Shown: positions 45,635 to 53,475 of the stretch, piece after piece | How the letters are laid out: every line of letters begins with the position of its first letter | Numbering within the stretch: the stretch's first letter is position 1 | DNA from: UBA6107 sp964533735 | Lineage (GTDB): Bacteria; Chloroflexota; Anaerolineae; Anaerolineales; Anaerolineaceae | DNA length: 64,000 nt | Assembly (NCBI GenBank): GCA_964533735.1 | Contig: CAZHMD010000004.1 | Span: forward strand, 62,001-126,000 | Reading direction: 5' to 3' | Notes under the pieces: generated by a model | Told to the model about the DNA's origin: nothing | Database searches by the model: none | Seen by the model: only the letters and a program-made list of their open reading frames with translations | Program-made: the position numbers and the translations under genes

Positions 45635-47245
45635 ATGTTTACAAATAATAATATTGGTTTTTTATGTACCGACTGGCAGGTTGAGCAGGGGCGCGGCGGC
45701 AAAACCGCCCTTGAGTGGTTATCAATTGATTTGCTTATAAAAACTTATACCTTTGATGATCTCCAGAAACTAACCAATAAGGCAGCAAACTTACTGCAGA
45801 GCCAGGGGATGGAGGCGGGGGATAAATTCATGATTCTCCTCCCTCGTATTCCCGAGTTGTTCATTTTCTTTCTGGGAGCAATGAAGGTTGGTGCAAATTC
45901 ATGTATTTTATTTAACAGCATCGGTGAAGAAACCTTGATCGAAAGAATCCTCGATTCTAATACTAAATTTATTCTAACAAACAAAGCTTTTTTATTTAAG
46001 ATCGAACGCATATTCAAAGCCTTGCCTGAAACTACCAGGGTATTGATCCTTGATGAAGATCAATCCAAGCCTCAAGTTGTGGGCATACAACGCTTGTTTG
46101 AAAATTCTAGTGAAGACTATCAAACCCCGCTAACGCCTAAGAATCAAAGCAGCCATTTTCACTTTACTTCTGGCTCAACAGGAAAACCAAAAGCGGTTCA
46201 ACATGTACATAGCGCTATTGAAAACATATCCGCAAGTTTCGTGGAAGTGATGAAACCTGAACCCGATGACATTTTTTGGTGTACCGCAGACCAGGGCTGG
46301 GTTACAGGAGTATCCTATGGAATAATTGCCCCCTGGGTCAACGGGGTTACCCAGGTTCAAGTTGAGGGGAATTACAATCCTGAATTATGGATGAAAGTTC
46401 TTGAAGATCAAAAAGTAAACATTTTGTATTCTGCGCCAACAGTATTTAGGATGTTGATGCAACAAAAAGACTCGTTTTATTCCCAGTTCAACTTGGGAAA
46501 ACTGAAGCGGATTTATTGTGTTGGAGAACCTCTCAATCCAACCATCATAGAATGGGGATTAAAAGTGTTGGGCAAGGATGTTTATGACACCTGGTTCCAA
46601 ACAGAGACAGGCAGCATCATGGTTTCAAATAAACCGGGAATTCAAATTAGGCCAGGCTCAATGGGTAAACCATTATCCTATATAAAAGCAGCGATAATCG
46701 ACGAAACAGGAAAGCGTAAACCTCCATTTGAAAAAGGCCTTTTATGCATAAGCAAGCCATGGTCCTCCATGTTTTCAGAGTATATGAATAACCCCCAAAC
46801 CTACCAGGAAAAATTTATTGGCAACTATTATTCTTCCGGAGATATTGCTTTTTATGACAAAGAAGGCTACTTTTGGTTTATTGGAAGAAACGACGATGTA
46901 ATTAACACTGCCGGGCATCTTGTAAGCCCATTTGAGGTGGAATCCTCGCTAATAGAAATTCCAGAGGTAATTGATGTTGGAGTAATCGGCGTTCCAGATG
47001 ATATTCTTTTTGAGAAGGTGATCGCTTTTGTAAAAGTAAACCAACCGGATTTGAATCTCCGAAAACTTGAGATGACTCTAAAATTACATGTTGCCCAAAA
47101 AGTTTCTTCTATTGCTTCTCCGAAACAAATAATTTTTACTGATGTCATTCCAAAAACGAAAAGTGGTAAGATTATGCGTCGAGTTCTAAAAAAGAGATAT
47201 TTGGGCGAGGCCGAAGGTGACCTGTCAACCTTGGAGGAGTTCTAA
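45635..47245 (+). CDS. Acetyl-CoA-synthetase-like AMP-forming ligase
   Basis: A 536-residue ANL-superfamily enzyme. Motifs: phosphate loop FTSGSTGKPKA (178-188), CTADQGWVTGVSY (217-228, typical of Acs), DTWFQTETGS (318-327), SGD with D403, GRNDDVINTAGH (417-428) and the C-terminal lysine K512 in KTKSGK. It activates a short carboxylic acid as the adenylate and passes it to a thiol. The acyl carrier protein gene begins one base after the stop, so the acceptor may be that ACP rather than CoA. It is shorter than classical Acs (about 650). Confidence 0.88.
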   Translation: MFTNNNIGFLCTDWQVEQGRGGKTALEWLSIDLLIKTYTFDDLQKLTNKAANLLQSQGMEAGDKFMILLPRIPELFIFFLGAMKVGANSCILFNSIGEETLIERILDSNTKFILTNKAFLFKIERIFKALPETTRVLILDEDQSKPQVVGIQRLFENSSEDYQTPLTPKNQSSHFHFTSGSTGKPKAVQHVHSAIENISASFVEVMKPEPDDIFWCTADQGWVTGVSYGIIAPWVNGVTQVQVEGNYNPELWMKVLEDQKVNILYSAPTVFRMLMQQKDSFYSQFNLGKLKRIYCVGEPLNPTIIEWGLKVLGKDVYDTWFQTETGSIMVSNKPGIQIRPGSMGKPLSYIKAAIIDETGKRKPPFEKGLLCISKPWSSMFSEYMNNPQTYQEKFIGNYYSSGDIAFYDKEGYFWFIGRNDDVINTAGHLVSPFEVESSLIEIPEVIDVGVIGVPDDILFEKVIAFVKVNQPDLNLRKLEMTLKLHVAQKVSSIASPKQIIFTDVIPKTKSGKIMRRVLKKRYLGEAEGDLSTLEEF

Positions 47246-47509
47246 ATGGACGTAAAAAGTGATCTGAATCAGGTTTTTTGTGACGTATTCGGAAATCCAA
47301 ATATCGTGATCTATGAGGAGATGACTTCAAATAGTATTGTCGGATGGGATTCTTTTTCCCACGTCAATCTGATTTCTGCGATCGAGATCCATTTTAATAT
47401 TGAATTTACCCAGGGTGAGGCGTTTGGCTTCAAAACTGTGGGCGAATTAATTCAATCAATTAAAAATAAAGTAAATCAGAATCCGGTTGGAACAGCAAAC
47501 AGAAAATAA
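47246..47509 (+). CDS. Acyl carrier protein
   Basis: An 87-residue carrier protein with the phosphopantetheine site D35-S36 in GWDSFSH and the helical ACP layout (N-terminal helix, IEIHFNIEFTQGEA, FKTVGELIQSI). GGAGG lies at the end of the preceding ligase gene, so the two are translated as a unit. It probably holds the acyl group made by the ligase for the MBOAT transferase, as DltC does for D-alanine. Confidence 0.87.
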   Translation: MDVKSDLNQVFCDVFGNPNIVIYEEMTSNSIVGWDSFSHVNLISAIEIHFNIEFTQGEAFGFKTVGELIQSIKNKVNQNPVGTANRK

Positions 47510-47549
47510 TCGTAAATTTGTGGTTGATTGTTCCCCGCGTGAGACAACC

Positions 47550-48389
47550 TTATAAGTCGTTGATCAAAACGATCGCGTCCTGGTGGTTGTTAATGCCTGC
47601 CTCAACATAGTTTGCCACTCTGAAGAATTTACCCCATTCCCGCATCACGTATTCTTTTGTGTGAACAGTATGCTGATAGAAATCTGGCAATCCATCCAGC
47701 TTGCTTTTACCAGTTTGAGTTATGTAAAAAATAATCCCTTCTTCCTCTAACCGCTTCTTGTCCTGTTCCGGGAAATCCCAGGTAGTGCGGGATTTTGCTC
47801 CTCCAACTGTTAGAACCAACACCCCGTTTTTTGCAGAAACGCGTTTCAATTCTTTCAACCACATGAATTGCATTTCTTCATTAAGATGAGTAAAAACGGA
47901 GATACCGTAGATCAAATCAAATGAACCGTCTTTATATTTCAATGGAGGATAAGGGCCATTTTGATCGAAATCGGCAATAGGTAAATTCTTTTTTGCCCAG
48001 TTGATCATTTCCGCGTCAATATCAGTACCAGTAAAGTGACATGTTGGTGGATGGCTGGCAAAGTACCTGATTACTCTTCCACTCCCGCAACCAAAATCCA
48101 AAATATTGTTGAAAGAATAAACATCTTTGCCTATCGTTCCAAGTAGGGATTGAATATTATTCGCGCATATTTTTCCGATAGCCAGGAAACCCGGGGCTTC
48201 CAATGCACCATGTACTCGAAAACGGAGCAGTGGAGGGGGGACGGGTAAACCATCTTCTTTATTTCGATCGAATATCCAATCCTCGAATCTTAGTAGTTTT
48301 GCCTTACTACGAAAGCGAAACCGGACAACCGATGGAGAATTTCTGACCCTCTTTGCAAAGAGAAATAAACCCCGAATCAATTTTTTCAT
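47550..48389 (-). CDS. SAM-dependent methyltransferase
   Basis: A 279-residue class I methyltransferase with FGCGSGRVIRYFA as the SAM motif, GTDIDAEMINWAKKN as motif II and DLIYGISVFTHLNEEMQFMWLKEL after it. It runs against the surrounding plus-strand genes. Target unknown, probably a sugar or glycolipid. GGGAGAG precedes the ATG. Confidence 0.82.
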   Translation of the reverse strand: MKKLIRGLFLFAKRVRNSPSVVRFRFRSKAKLLRFEDWIFDRNKEDGLPVPPPLLRFRVHGALEAPGFLAIGKICANNIQSLLGTIGKDVYSFNNILDFGCGSGRVIRYFASHPPTCHFTGTDIDAEMINWAKKNLPIADFDQNGPYPPLKYKDGSFDLIYGISVFTHLNEEMQFMWLKELKRVSAKNGVLVLTVGGAKSRTTWDFPEQDKKRLEEEGIIFYITQTGKSKLDGLPDFYQHTVHTKEYVMREWGKFFRVANYVEAGINNHQDAIVLINDL

Positions 48390-48534
48390 TGAACTCTCCC
48401 TAGAAGGACTCTTAAGAATAGGCTGGATTGGAAATAGAGTATGATTTAGGTAGCTCTTTTATTCAGTTTGAAAAAATATTTTAATTGTTAATTAATTATA
48501 CTCATGATATTTGAACATTGGCGAAGACCAACAA

Positions 48535-50340
48535 ATGAATGTTAATGGTTTTTCACGTAAATTATTTTCAAATCTTTTTCCCCCTGAAAGCGGAGGTGAA
48601 ATAGCTCTGCGCAGTCTCTATCATACGGTCATGGCAACGAAAATTGCTGCCACCTGGCAGATAAGGAACTCAACCAGATCCTACCGGAAATGGATACAGA
48701 AGCAGGATGCATCCTTCGCCTCAAACAACCCAGGTACTAAAACCGACCTCAAAGTTTCATTTATTCTTCAAATACCTGATACCCAACTTGAACCTGGGTT
48801 AGATACCATCCGTTCAATTCAAGGGATGCAGCAATCTGATTGGGAGCTGATCGTATTCTCAACCATTCCAGAAATGCTGCTGCCTGATAAAATAGCAGGT
48901 GAGAAACGCATAACGATAATTCATACTCCCGGCAGCTTTGAGTTCCTTGAGCTGTATAAAATGGTCTCAGGACAGTACATTCTCCACTGCCAGCCCGGTG
49001 ATATTTTTCACAAAAGCTTACTGGATCTTTTTTACCAGTATCACGCATCCTTCCCGCAGGCAGATGTTTTTTCCTATGATTGTGAATACCCGGATAAAAA
49101 CACATTGCAAGTTTTGCCGTTCTTCAAACCCTCGGCACTCTCCCCTGAACTTCTGCTCTCCGTCAATTACCTTTCACGCGCATTTATCAGGACATCAACA
49201 GCACTCCACCACATTGGAAAAGGGGACAAAAGCCTGGACCTTCAAAACCGGGAGTTGGACCTCATCCTTCGCCTGGTCGAAAACACCGCCGCGTTCCAGC
49301 ACATCCCCCAAGTGCTCGTCCGCCAGGCTGGTCTTTCCGAACCAATTAACCAGCAAACGGAAGTCATTATATCCTCGCACCTTAAGCGCACAGGTCGGAT
49401 TGACCCCCTTTTTGACCGCGAGGAAAACACCACAAGGATCTCCTGGAAGGGAACTACACCTTCAGTTTCTATCATCATCCCATCTAAAAATAACCACCAA
49501 CTGCTCAGTAACCTGGTCGATTCGATCCTATCTGTCACGGATTACCCGAACTATTCCATCACGATTGTTGATAATGCCAGCAATAATCCAGAGCTGTTGG
49601 AATATTATCGAAGACTGGAAAAACAACAAAATATCCGCGTCGTCCAATATGATAGCCCCTTCAATTACTCTGAGGCGATCAACCTGGGGGTTGAGAAAAC
49701 TGACTCTGAGTTGGTCTTGCTGCTGAACAACGATATGAAGGTGATTGATCCGTGGTGGCTGAGTGAATTGGCTCAATGGGCTCAGCGCCCTGAAATCGGT
49801 GTGGTGGGGGGCAAATTGCTCCGTGCGAACCATACCATTCAGCACACCGGCATCATCCTGGGCATGAACGGATTTATGGGCCATTTGTATCTCAACGCTC
49901 CTGAACATTACTGCGGTCTCCTGGGGTCAGCTGACTGGTACCGCAACCTTTATGCCGTAACCGGCGCATGCCAGATGGTACGGAGAGAGCTATTTAACAG
50001 GGTGGGGGGGTATGACGGGAATTACAGGCTCGTTTTTGGCGACGTTGATTTTTGCCTGCGTGTTCACGATTTGGGTTATCGCAACATGGTTACTCCCTTT
50101 GCCAGGCTGTATCATTACGAAGGGAAGTCCAGGGGGTACAAAAGCCCGGTTGACGATATTCTCCGCGGGTACGACCAAATGGCAGAACGCTTGAAAGCAG
50201 AAGACCCGTATTTTTCACCAAATCTTACTTACACTCCGATTCCAACGTGCCAGCAGGGACAACGGACCATCGATGACAGGATGAAAAATATAGAGATTCG
50301 GCGCGCACTATTAGAAAAAACGAAATTGGAACAAATATAA
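48535..50340 (+). CDS. GT2 family glycosyltransferase
   Basis: About 601 residues. An N-terminal region to about 300 resembles a degenerate GT2 fold (VSFILQIPDTQLEPGLDTIRSIQ). The main GT2 domain covers about 305-560 with VSIIIPSKNNHQLLSNLVDS, VDNASNNPELLEYY, LLLNNDMKV as the metal site, and a C-terminal GGYDGNYRLVFGDVDFCLRVHDLGYRN with HYEGKSRG. It is close to rhamnosyl/galactofuranosyl transferases of O-antigen loci. A TTG at 48511 would add eight residues; neither start has a clear Shine-Dalgarno sequence. Confidence 0.85.
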   Translation: MNVNGFSRKLFSNLFPPESGGEIALRSLYHTVMATKIAATWQIRNSTRSYRKWIQKQDASFASNNPGTKTDLKVSFILQIPDTQLEPGLDTIRSIQGMQQSDWELIVFSTIPEMLLPDKIAGEKRITIIHTPGSFEFLELYKMVSGQYILHCQPGDIFHKSLLDLFYQYHASFPQADVFSYDCEYPDKNTLQVLPFFKPSALSPELLLSVNYLSRAFIRTSTALHHIGKGDKSLDLQNRELDLILRLVENTAAFQHIPQVLVRQAGLSEPINQQTEVIISSHLKRTGRIDPLFDREENTTRISWKGTTPSVSIIIPSKNNHQLLSNLVDSILSVTDYPNYSITIVDNASNNPELLEYYRRLEKQQNIRVVQYDSPFNYSEAINLGVEKTDSELVLLLNNDMKVIDPWWLSELAQWAQRPEIGVVGGKLLRANHTIQHTGIILGMNGFMGHLYLNAPEHYCGLLGSADWYRNLYAVTGACQMVRRELFNRVGGYDGNYRLVFGDVDFCLRVHDLGYRNMVTPFARLYHYEGKSRGYKSPVDDILRGYDQMAERLKAEDPYFSPNLTYTPIPTCQQGQRTIDDRMKNIEIRRALLEKTKLEQI

Positions 50341-50444
50341 TATTTAGGAAAACAATGCCATGCTGATTTCCAGTTCATGGATTCGCATCTTTAGGGGCAT
50401 CATCCCCTGATAAACTCGATAAATAAAGGTAATGAAATTGGTTC

Positions 50445-51551
50445 ATGAAAATGGATGAGAAAATTGCGATAGTACATGATGCCTTCGTTGTAGCCGGTGG
50501 AGCGGAACGGTTTGCATTAACCCTGAGTCAAATTTTCCCGGACGCACCATTGCTCACCTCAGCTTATCTGAGTGAAAAAACCTTTTCCGGATTAAAGTCC
50601 AAAAAAATTAAAACGCTGCCAGGTGCGGCATTAGTTCAAAGTGAAAATCAATTCAAGCGCTTATTCCCCTTGTGGTTTTTAGGGTTCCGCACGCTGGATC
50701 TATCAAGTTATAAAATCATTCTTTCCTCGTCGACATATGCTGCAAAATTCGTCAAAACGAAGAAAAACGCGATCCATATCTGTTACATGCACAGTCCGTT
50801 CCGTTTTCTCTGGAAGCGGGAATCTTACTCACCCGGTAGTGTCCCCTTTATTAAGTCGTTTATTTGGTTGATCGACCGCATAATTCCCATAATGAGAAAA
50901 ATTGATTTGCATTACACCCGGCAGATCACCCAGATCGTCACGAATAGTCAGCACATGGCAGACTTTATAAGCCAGGTTTATAAACGGGATGCGGTGATCA
51001 TTTATCCGCCTGTCGATATCAATCAATACTACGTTTCTTCAACCAGGAAAAACTATTATCTTTTTGTCGGTCGGCTACTCTCATACAAACGGGTTGATCT
51101 GGCAATTAAGGCATGTCAACGTTATAAACGAAAACTGGTCATCCTTGGTGATGGTCCAGAGATGGAAAACTTGAGGAAAATTGCTGGTCCGGAGACGGTG
51201 TTTTTAGGCAGGGTTTCCGACGATATTTTGAAGCAGCATTATGCAGAGGCGAAAGGATTGATCTTCCCAGGGATTGAAGATTTTGGGCTCACCCCGGTCG
51301 AAGCGCAGGCGAGTGGATGCCCTGTGATCGCCATGAAGGCTGGTGGGGCATTAGAAACAGTTGTTGATGGAGAAACAGGCGTGTTTTTTGAGTCACAAAC
51401 GGTGGATGCTCTTGTCACCGCGTTAGGCGTTTTCGAAGCCGTGGATTTTAATGCGGAAAAGATTCGTAAAAGTGTCTTAAAGTTTGACGTATCGGTTTTT
51501 TCCACGAAGATGGTTGCTCTGGTAGAAAGTTACTTATCACAAGCTGATTGA
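50445..51551 (+). CDS. GT4 family glycosyltransferase
   Basis: A 368-residue GT-B enzyme. The N-terminal acceptor domain has VHDAFVVAGGAERFALTLSQIFPD, and the C-terminal donor domain has YLFVGRLLSYKRVDLAIKACQRY, LVILGDGPEMENL, FPGIEDFGLTPVEAQASGCPVIA and GGALETV. It retains a nucleotide-sugar linkage configuration. Sugar specificity is unknown; WbaZ/mannosyltransferase-like proteins are the nearest by eye. Confidence 0.88.
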   Translation: MKMDEKIAIVHDAFVVAGGAERFALTLSQIFPDAPLLTSAYLSEKTFSGLKSKKIKTLPGAALVQSENQFKRLFPLWFLGFRTLDLSSYKIILSSSTYAAKFVKTKKNAIHICYMHSPFRFLWKRESYSPGSVPFIKSFIWLIDRIIPIMRKIDLHYTRQITQIVTNSQHMADFISQVYKRDAVIIYPPVDINQYYVSSTRKNYYLFVGRLLSYKRVDLAIKACQRYKRKLVILGDGPEMENLRKIAGPETVFLGRVSDDILKQHYAEAKGLIFPGIEDFGLTPVEAQASGCPVIAMKAGGALETVVDGETGVFFESQTVDALVTALGVFEAVDFNAEKIRKSVLKFDVSVFSTKMVALVESYLSQAD

Positions 51552-51620
51552 TCTTAATCCCTCCAGACAGCGTTCATTCAAGAAATCAAGTACACCGATA
51601 GAGGCAGTGTGCGCGGAAGT

Positions 51621-53072
51621 TCATACTCCTTTGCCAGTGATAACAATCCAAACGGTTTTTACGATAATAAAAAAATCCATCCAAAGCGAAAAGTTGCTAA
51701 TATAGTATTCATCCATTTTTAGCCTGGATTCAAACTGCACATCGTGGCGTCCCATTACCTGCCACCAGCCTGTTAGGCCGGGAGCTACCCGGTGGATCAC
51801 TTTGGCATATTTCCCCATCTTTTCCCGTTCGGACGGCAGGTAAGCCCTCGGTCCAACGAGGCTCATTTCACCCCGAATAACGTTCCATATTTGAGGAAAC
51901 TCATCAAGGCTTGTTTTTCTTAAGAATTTGCCTATTCGGGTGACTCTGGGATCATTTCTGAGTTTATGATATTTTTCGAACTCATTCGCCAGAGTTTCAT
52001 CGTTTTCCAGGAGGGCTGGCAATTTCATATCAGCGTCATTACACATGGTGCGAAATTTTAACAGGTTAAATTCGCACCCATTTTTCCCCAGCCGTTTTTG
52101 CACGAACACTGCTGGTCCGGGAGAATCCAGGCGAATTAAAAACGCGAGGATAAGGAAGAGTGGGAATGTAAAGATGAGGCTGATCACGCACAGAAAAAGA
52201 TCAAGGATTCTCTTCAAAAAAGCAGTAGTCGGGTTCAACAGGTTGTACTTTACCTGCAAAGCCGCTTTTCCTTCAAAGTCCATTGGTTTCATGGATAAAG
52301 TGCTTAAAGGGGAATCAGCAAAAACGAAAATAAGTTTCGGAAAAACCAGGCTGATATCGTGCAGTTGGTCTTTTTGTTGATCACTCATCTCGTTCGAAGG
52401 GCTTGCATAAACTACCAACTCGATTCCGGATTTTCTCAGCAGGATCTGTTGTGCAAGAGAGTTTGATGATGCTGGGATTTCTAAGACTTGGGTCTCATTA
52501 ATTTCGTTGTCTGTAAGCAAAACGAAAACCGGTTTCAGGGCAAAACGCCGGGCATGATTCAGGCGAGTGATTACATCGCGAGCATCTTCTTTTGTTCCAA
52601 CAACCACAACAGGTCTGCTCCACCAGGAAAGAAGGGAAAACCTGTTATGGATCATGATCCGGAAAAGTGGAACAAGGATACATGCAAGTAACCACGAAGT
52701 AAGAAAAACAAACCTTGAAATTCGTATTCCAAATCCCAAAACAAAAATCGTAACACCCAGGAATACAAATGCGATCGAAAGATTGGTAATTACCTCTTTA
52801 AGTTCAGTAACGCCCGTGCGACCTTCGCCTGGATATAAACCTCTTGTGTTAAAAAGGATCACAACAGTTATCAACATAATCCAAAACATGGGTAATAAGG
52901 TCGCCAGTTCTACCACGCCTCCCATTTTTGGAATTAACGCTCTCCTGATCACAAAGGGTATGAAGAAAGCTGTTGATAACGTTAGGATATCTGAAAAAAG
53001 GAGAATGGAATATGCAAACCAGGGTTTGTAACTTATCCTGAGTTTTCTGGACTCATCCAATTCAGGTGGCAT
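51621..53072 (-). CDS. Polyprenyl-phosphate sugar phosphotransferase (WbaP-type)
   Basis: A 483-residue initiating enzyme. Four or five N-terminal helices are followed by a Rossmann-like CoA-binding-type region (VVVGTKEDARDVITRL) and a C-terminal bacterial sugar transferase domain. That domain has KRILDLFLCVISLIFTFPL, SPGPAVFVQKRLGKNG, LLKFRTM, RKTSLDEFPQIWNVIRGEMSLVGPR and PGLTGWWQVMGR. It transfers a sugar phosphate onto undecaprenyl phosphate to start the repeat unit. The ATG at 53072 has GGAGG 13 bases upstream, rather far; the open frame extends to 53153. Confidence 0.88.
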   Translation of the reverse strand: MPPELDESRKLRISYKPWFAYSILLFSDILTLSTAFFIPFVIRRALIPKMGGVVELATLLPMFWIMLITVVILFNTRGLYPGEGRTGVTELKEVITNLSIAFVFLGVTIFVLGFGIRISRFVFLTSWLLACILVPLFRIMIHNRFSLLSWWSRPVVVVGTKEDARDVITRLNHARRFALKPVFVLLTDNEINETQVLEIPASSNSLAQQILLRKSGIELVVYASPSNEMSDQQKDQLHDISLVFPKLIFVFADSPLSTLSMKPMDFEGKAALQVKYNLLNPTTAFLKRILDLFLCVISLIFTFPLFLILAFLIRLDSPGPAVFVQKRLGKNGCEFNLLKFRTMCNDADMKLPALLENDETLANEFEKYHKLRNDPRVTRIGKFLRKTSLDEFPQIWNVIRGEMSLVGPRAYLPSEREKMGKYAKVIHRVAPGLTGWWQVMGRHDVQFESRLKMDEYYISNFSLWMDFFIIVKTVWIVITGKGV

Positions 53073-53475
53073 AGATTTTATTTTTCCTCCCCTATTTCTA
53101 GTATAACCAAATTTGTAGTTACTTAATGCGATTATACTGCCAAGAGACTGCAAAATGTAATACAGGATTTACAAGCATAAAAATGTCGCACCCAATTACT
53201 TTTTTCCGGTTTGCTTTAAAGGGATTTCTTAGAAGGGAAAAATCTCTGTCGCTGTTATTGGTCAGTTTATTATTATAAAGAAGAATGGTCAACGTAAATA
53301 TAGACAATTTTTCATTGATTAATATGAGAAATTTTGGATTAAAATAATGATAAGATTCATAAGGGGGATCCACTCACATCATTGCCCCTAACTAAATCTG
53401 TATGCTTTATCAGTAGTTATGCATGGAGAAAATTATTTCCAGGGAAACTCTGTACATGGCGGGAACTAATATTGT
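53073..53475. other. 400-bp AT-rich divergent intergenic region
   Basis: Lies between the divergent sugar transferase and GT-C-like genes. It holds one promoter candidate for the minus strand (see 53264-53292) and no supported gene. An 84-codon minus-strand frame (53119-53373) partly overlaps the sugar transferase frame and looks non-coding in composition. Confidence 0.5.
53264..53292 (-). promoter_or_regulatory. Candidate sigma-70 promoter for the sugar transferase gene
   Basis: On the minus strand TTGACC (53292-53287), 17 bases, then TAAACT (53269-53264). The hexamers match the consensus at five and four of six positions. It would give a leader of about 180 bases. Confidence 0.42.

Noticed and set aside
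41530..47509. Annotating the cassette as a true dlt operon
   Set aside because: The ligase has Acs motifs and the SGNH proteins resemble AlgX rather than DltD, so D-alanine is not supported.
53119..53373. 84-codon minus-strand frame upstream of the sugar transferase
   Set aside because: AT-rich, no ribosome site, and overlaps the likely promoter; treated as intergenic.
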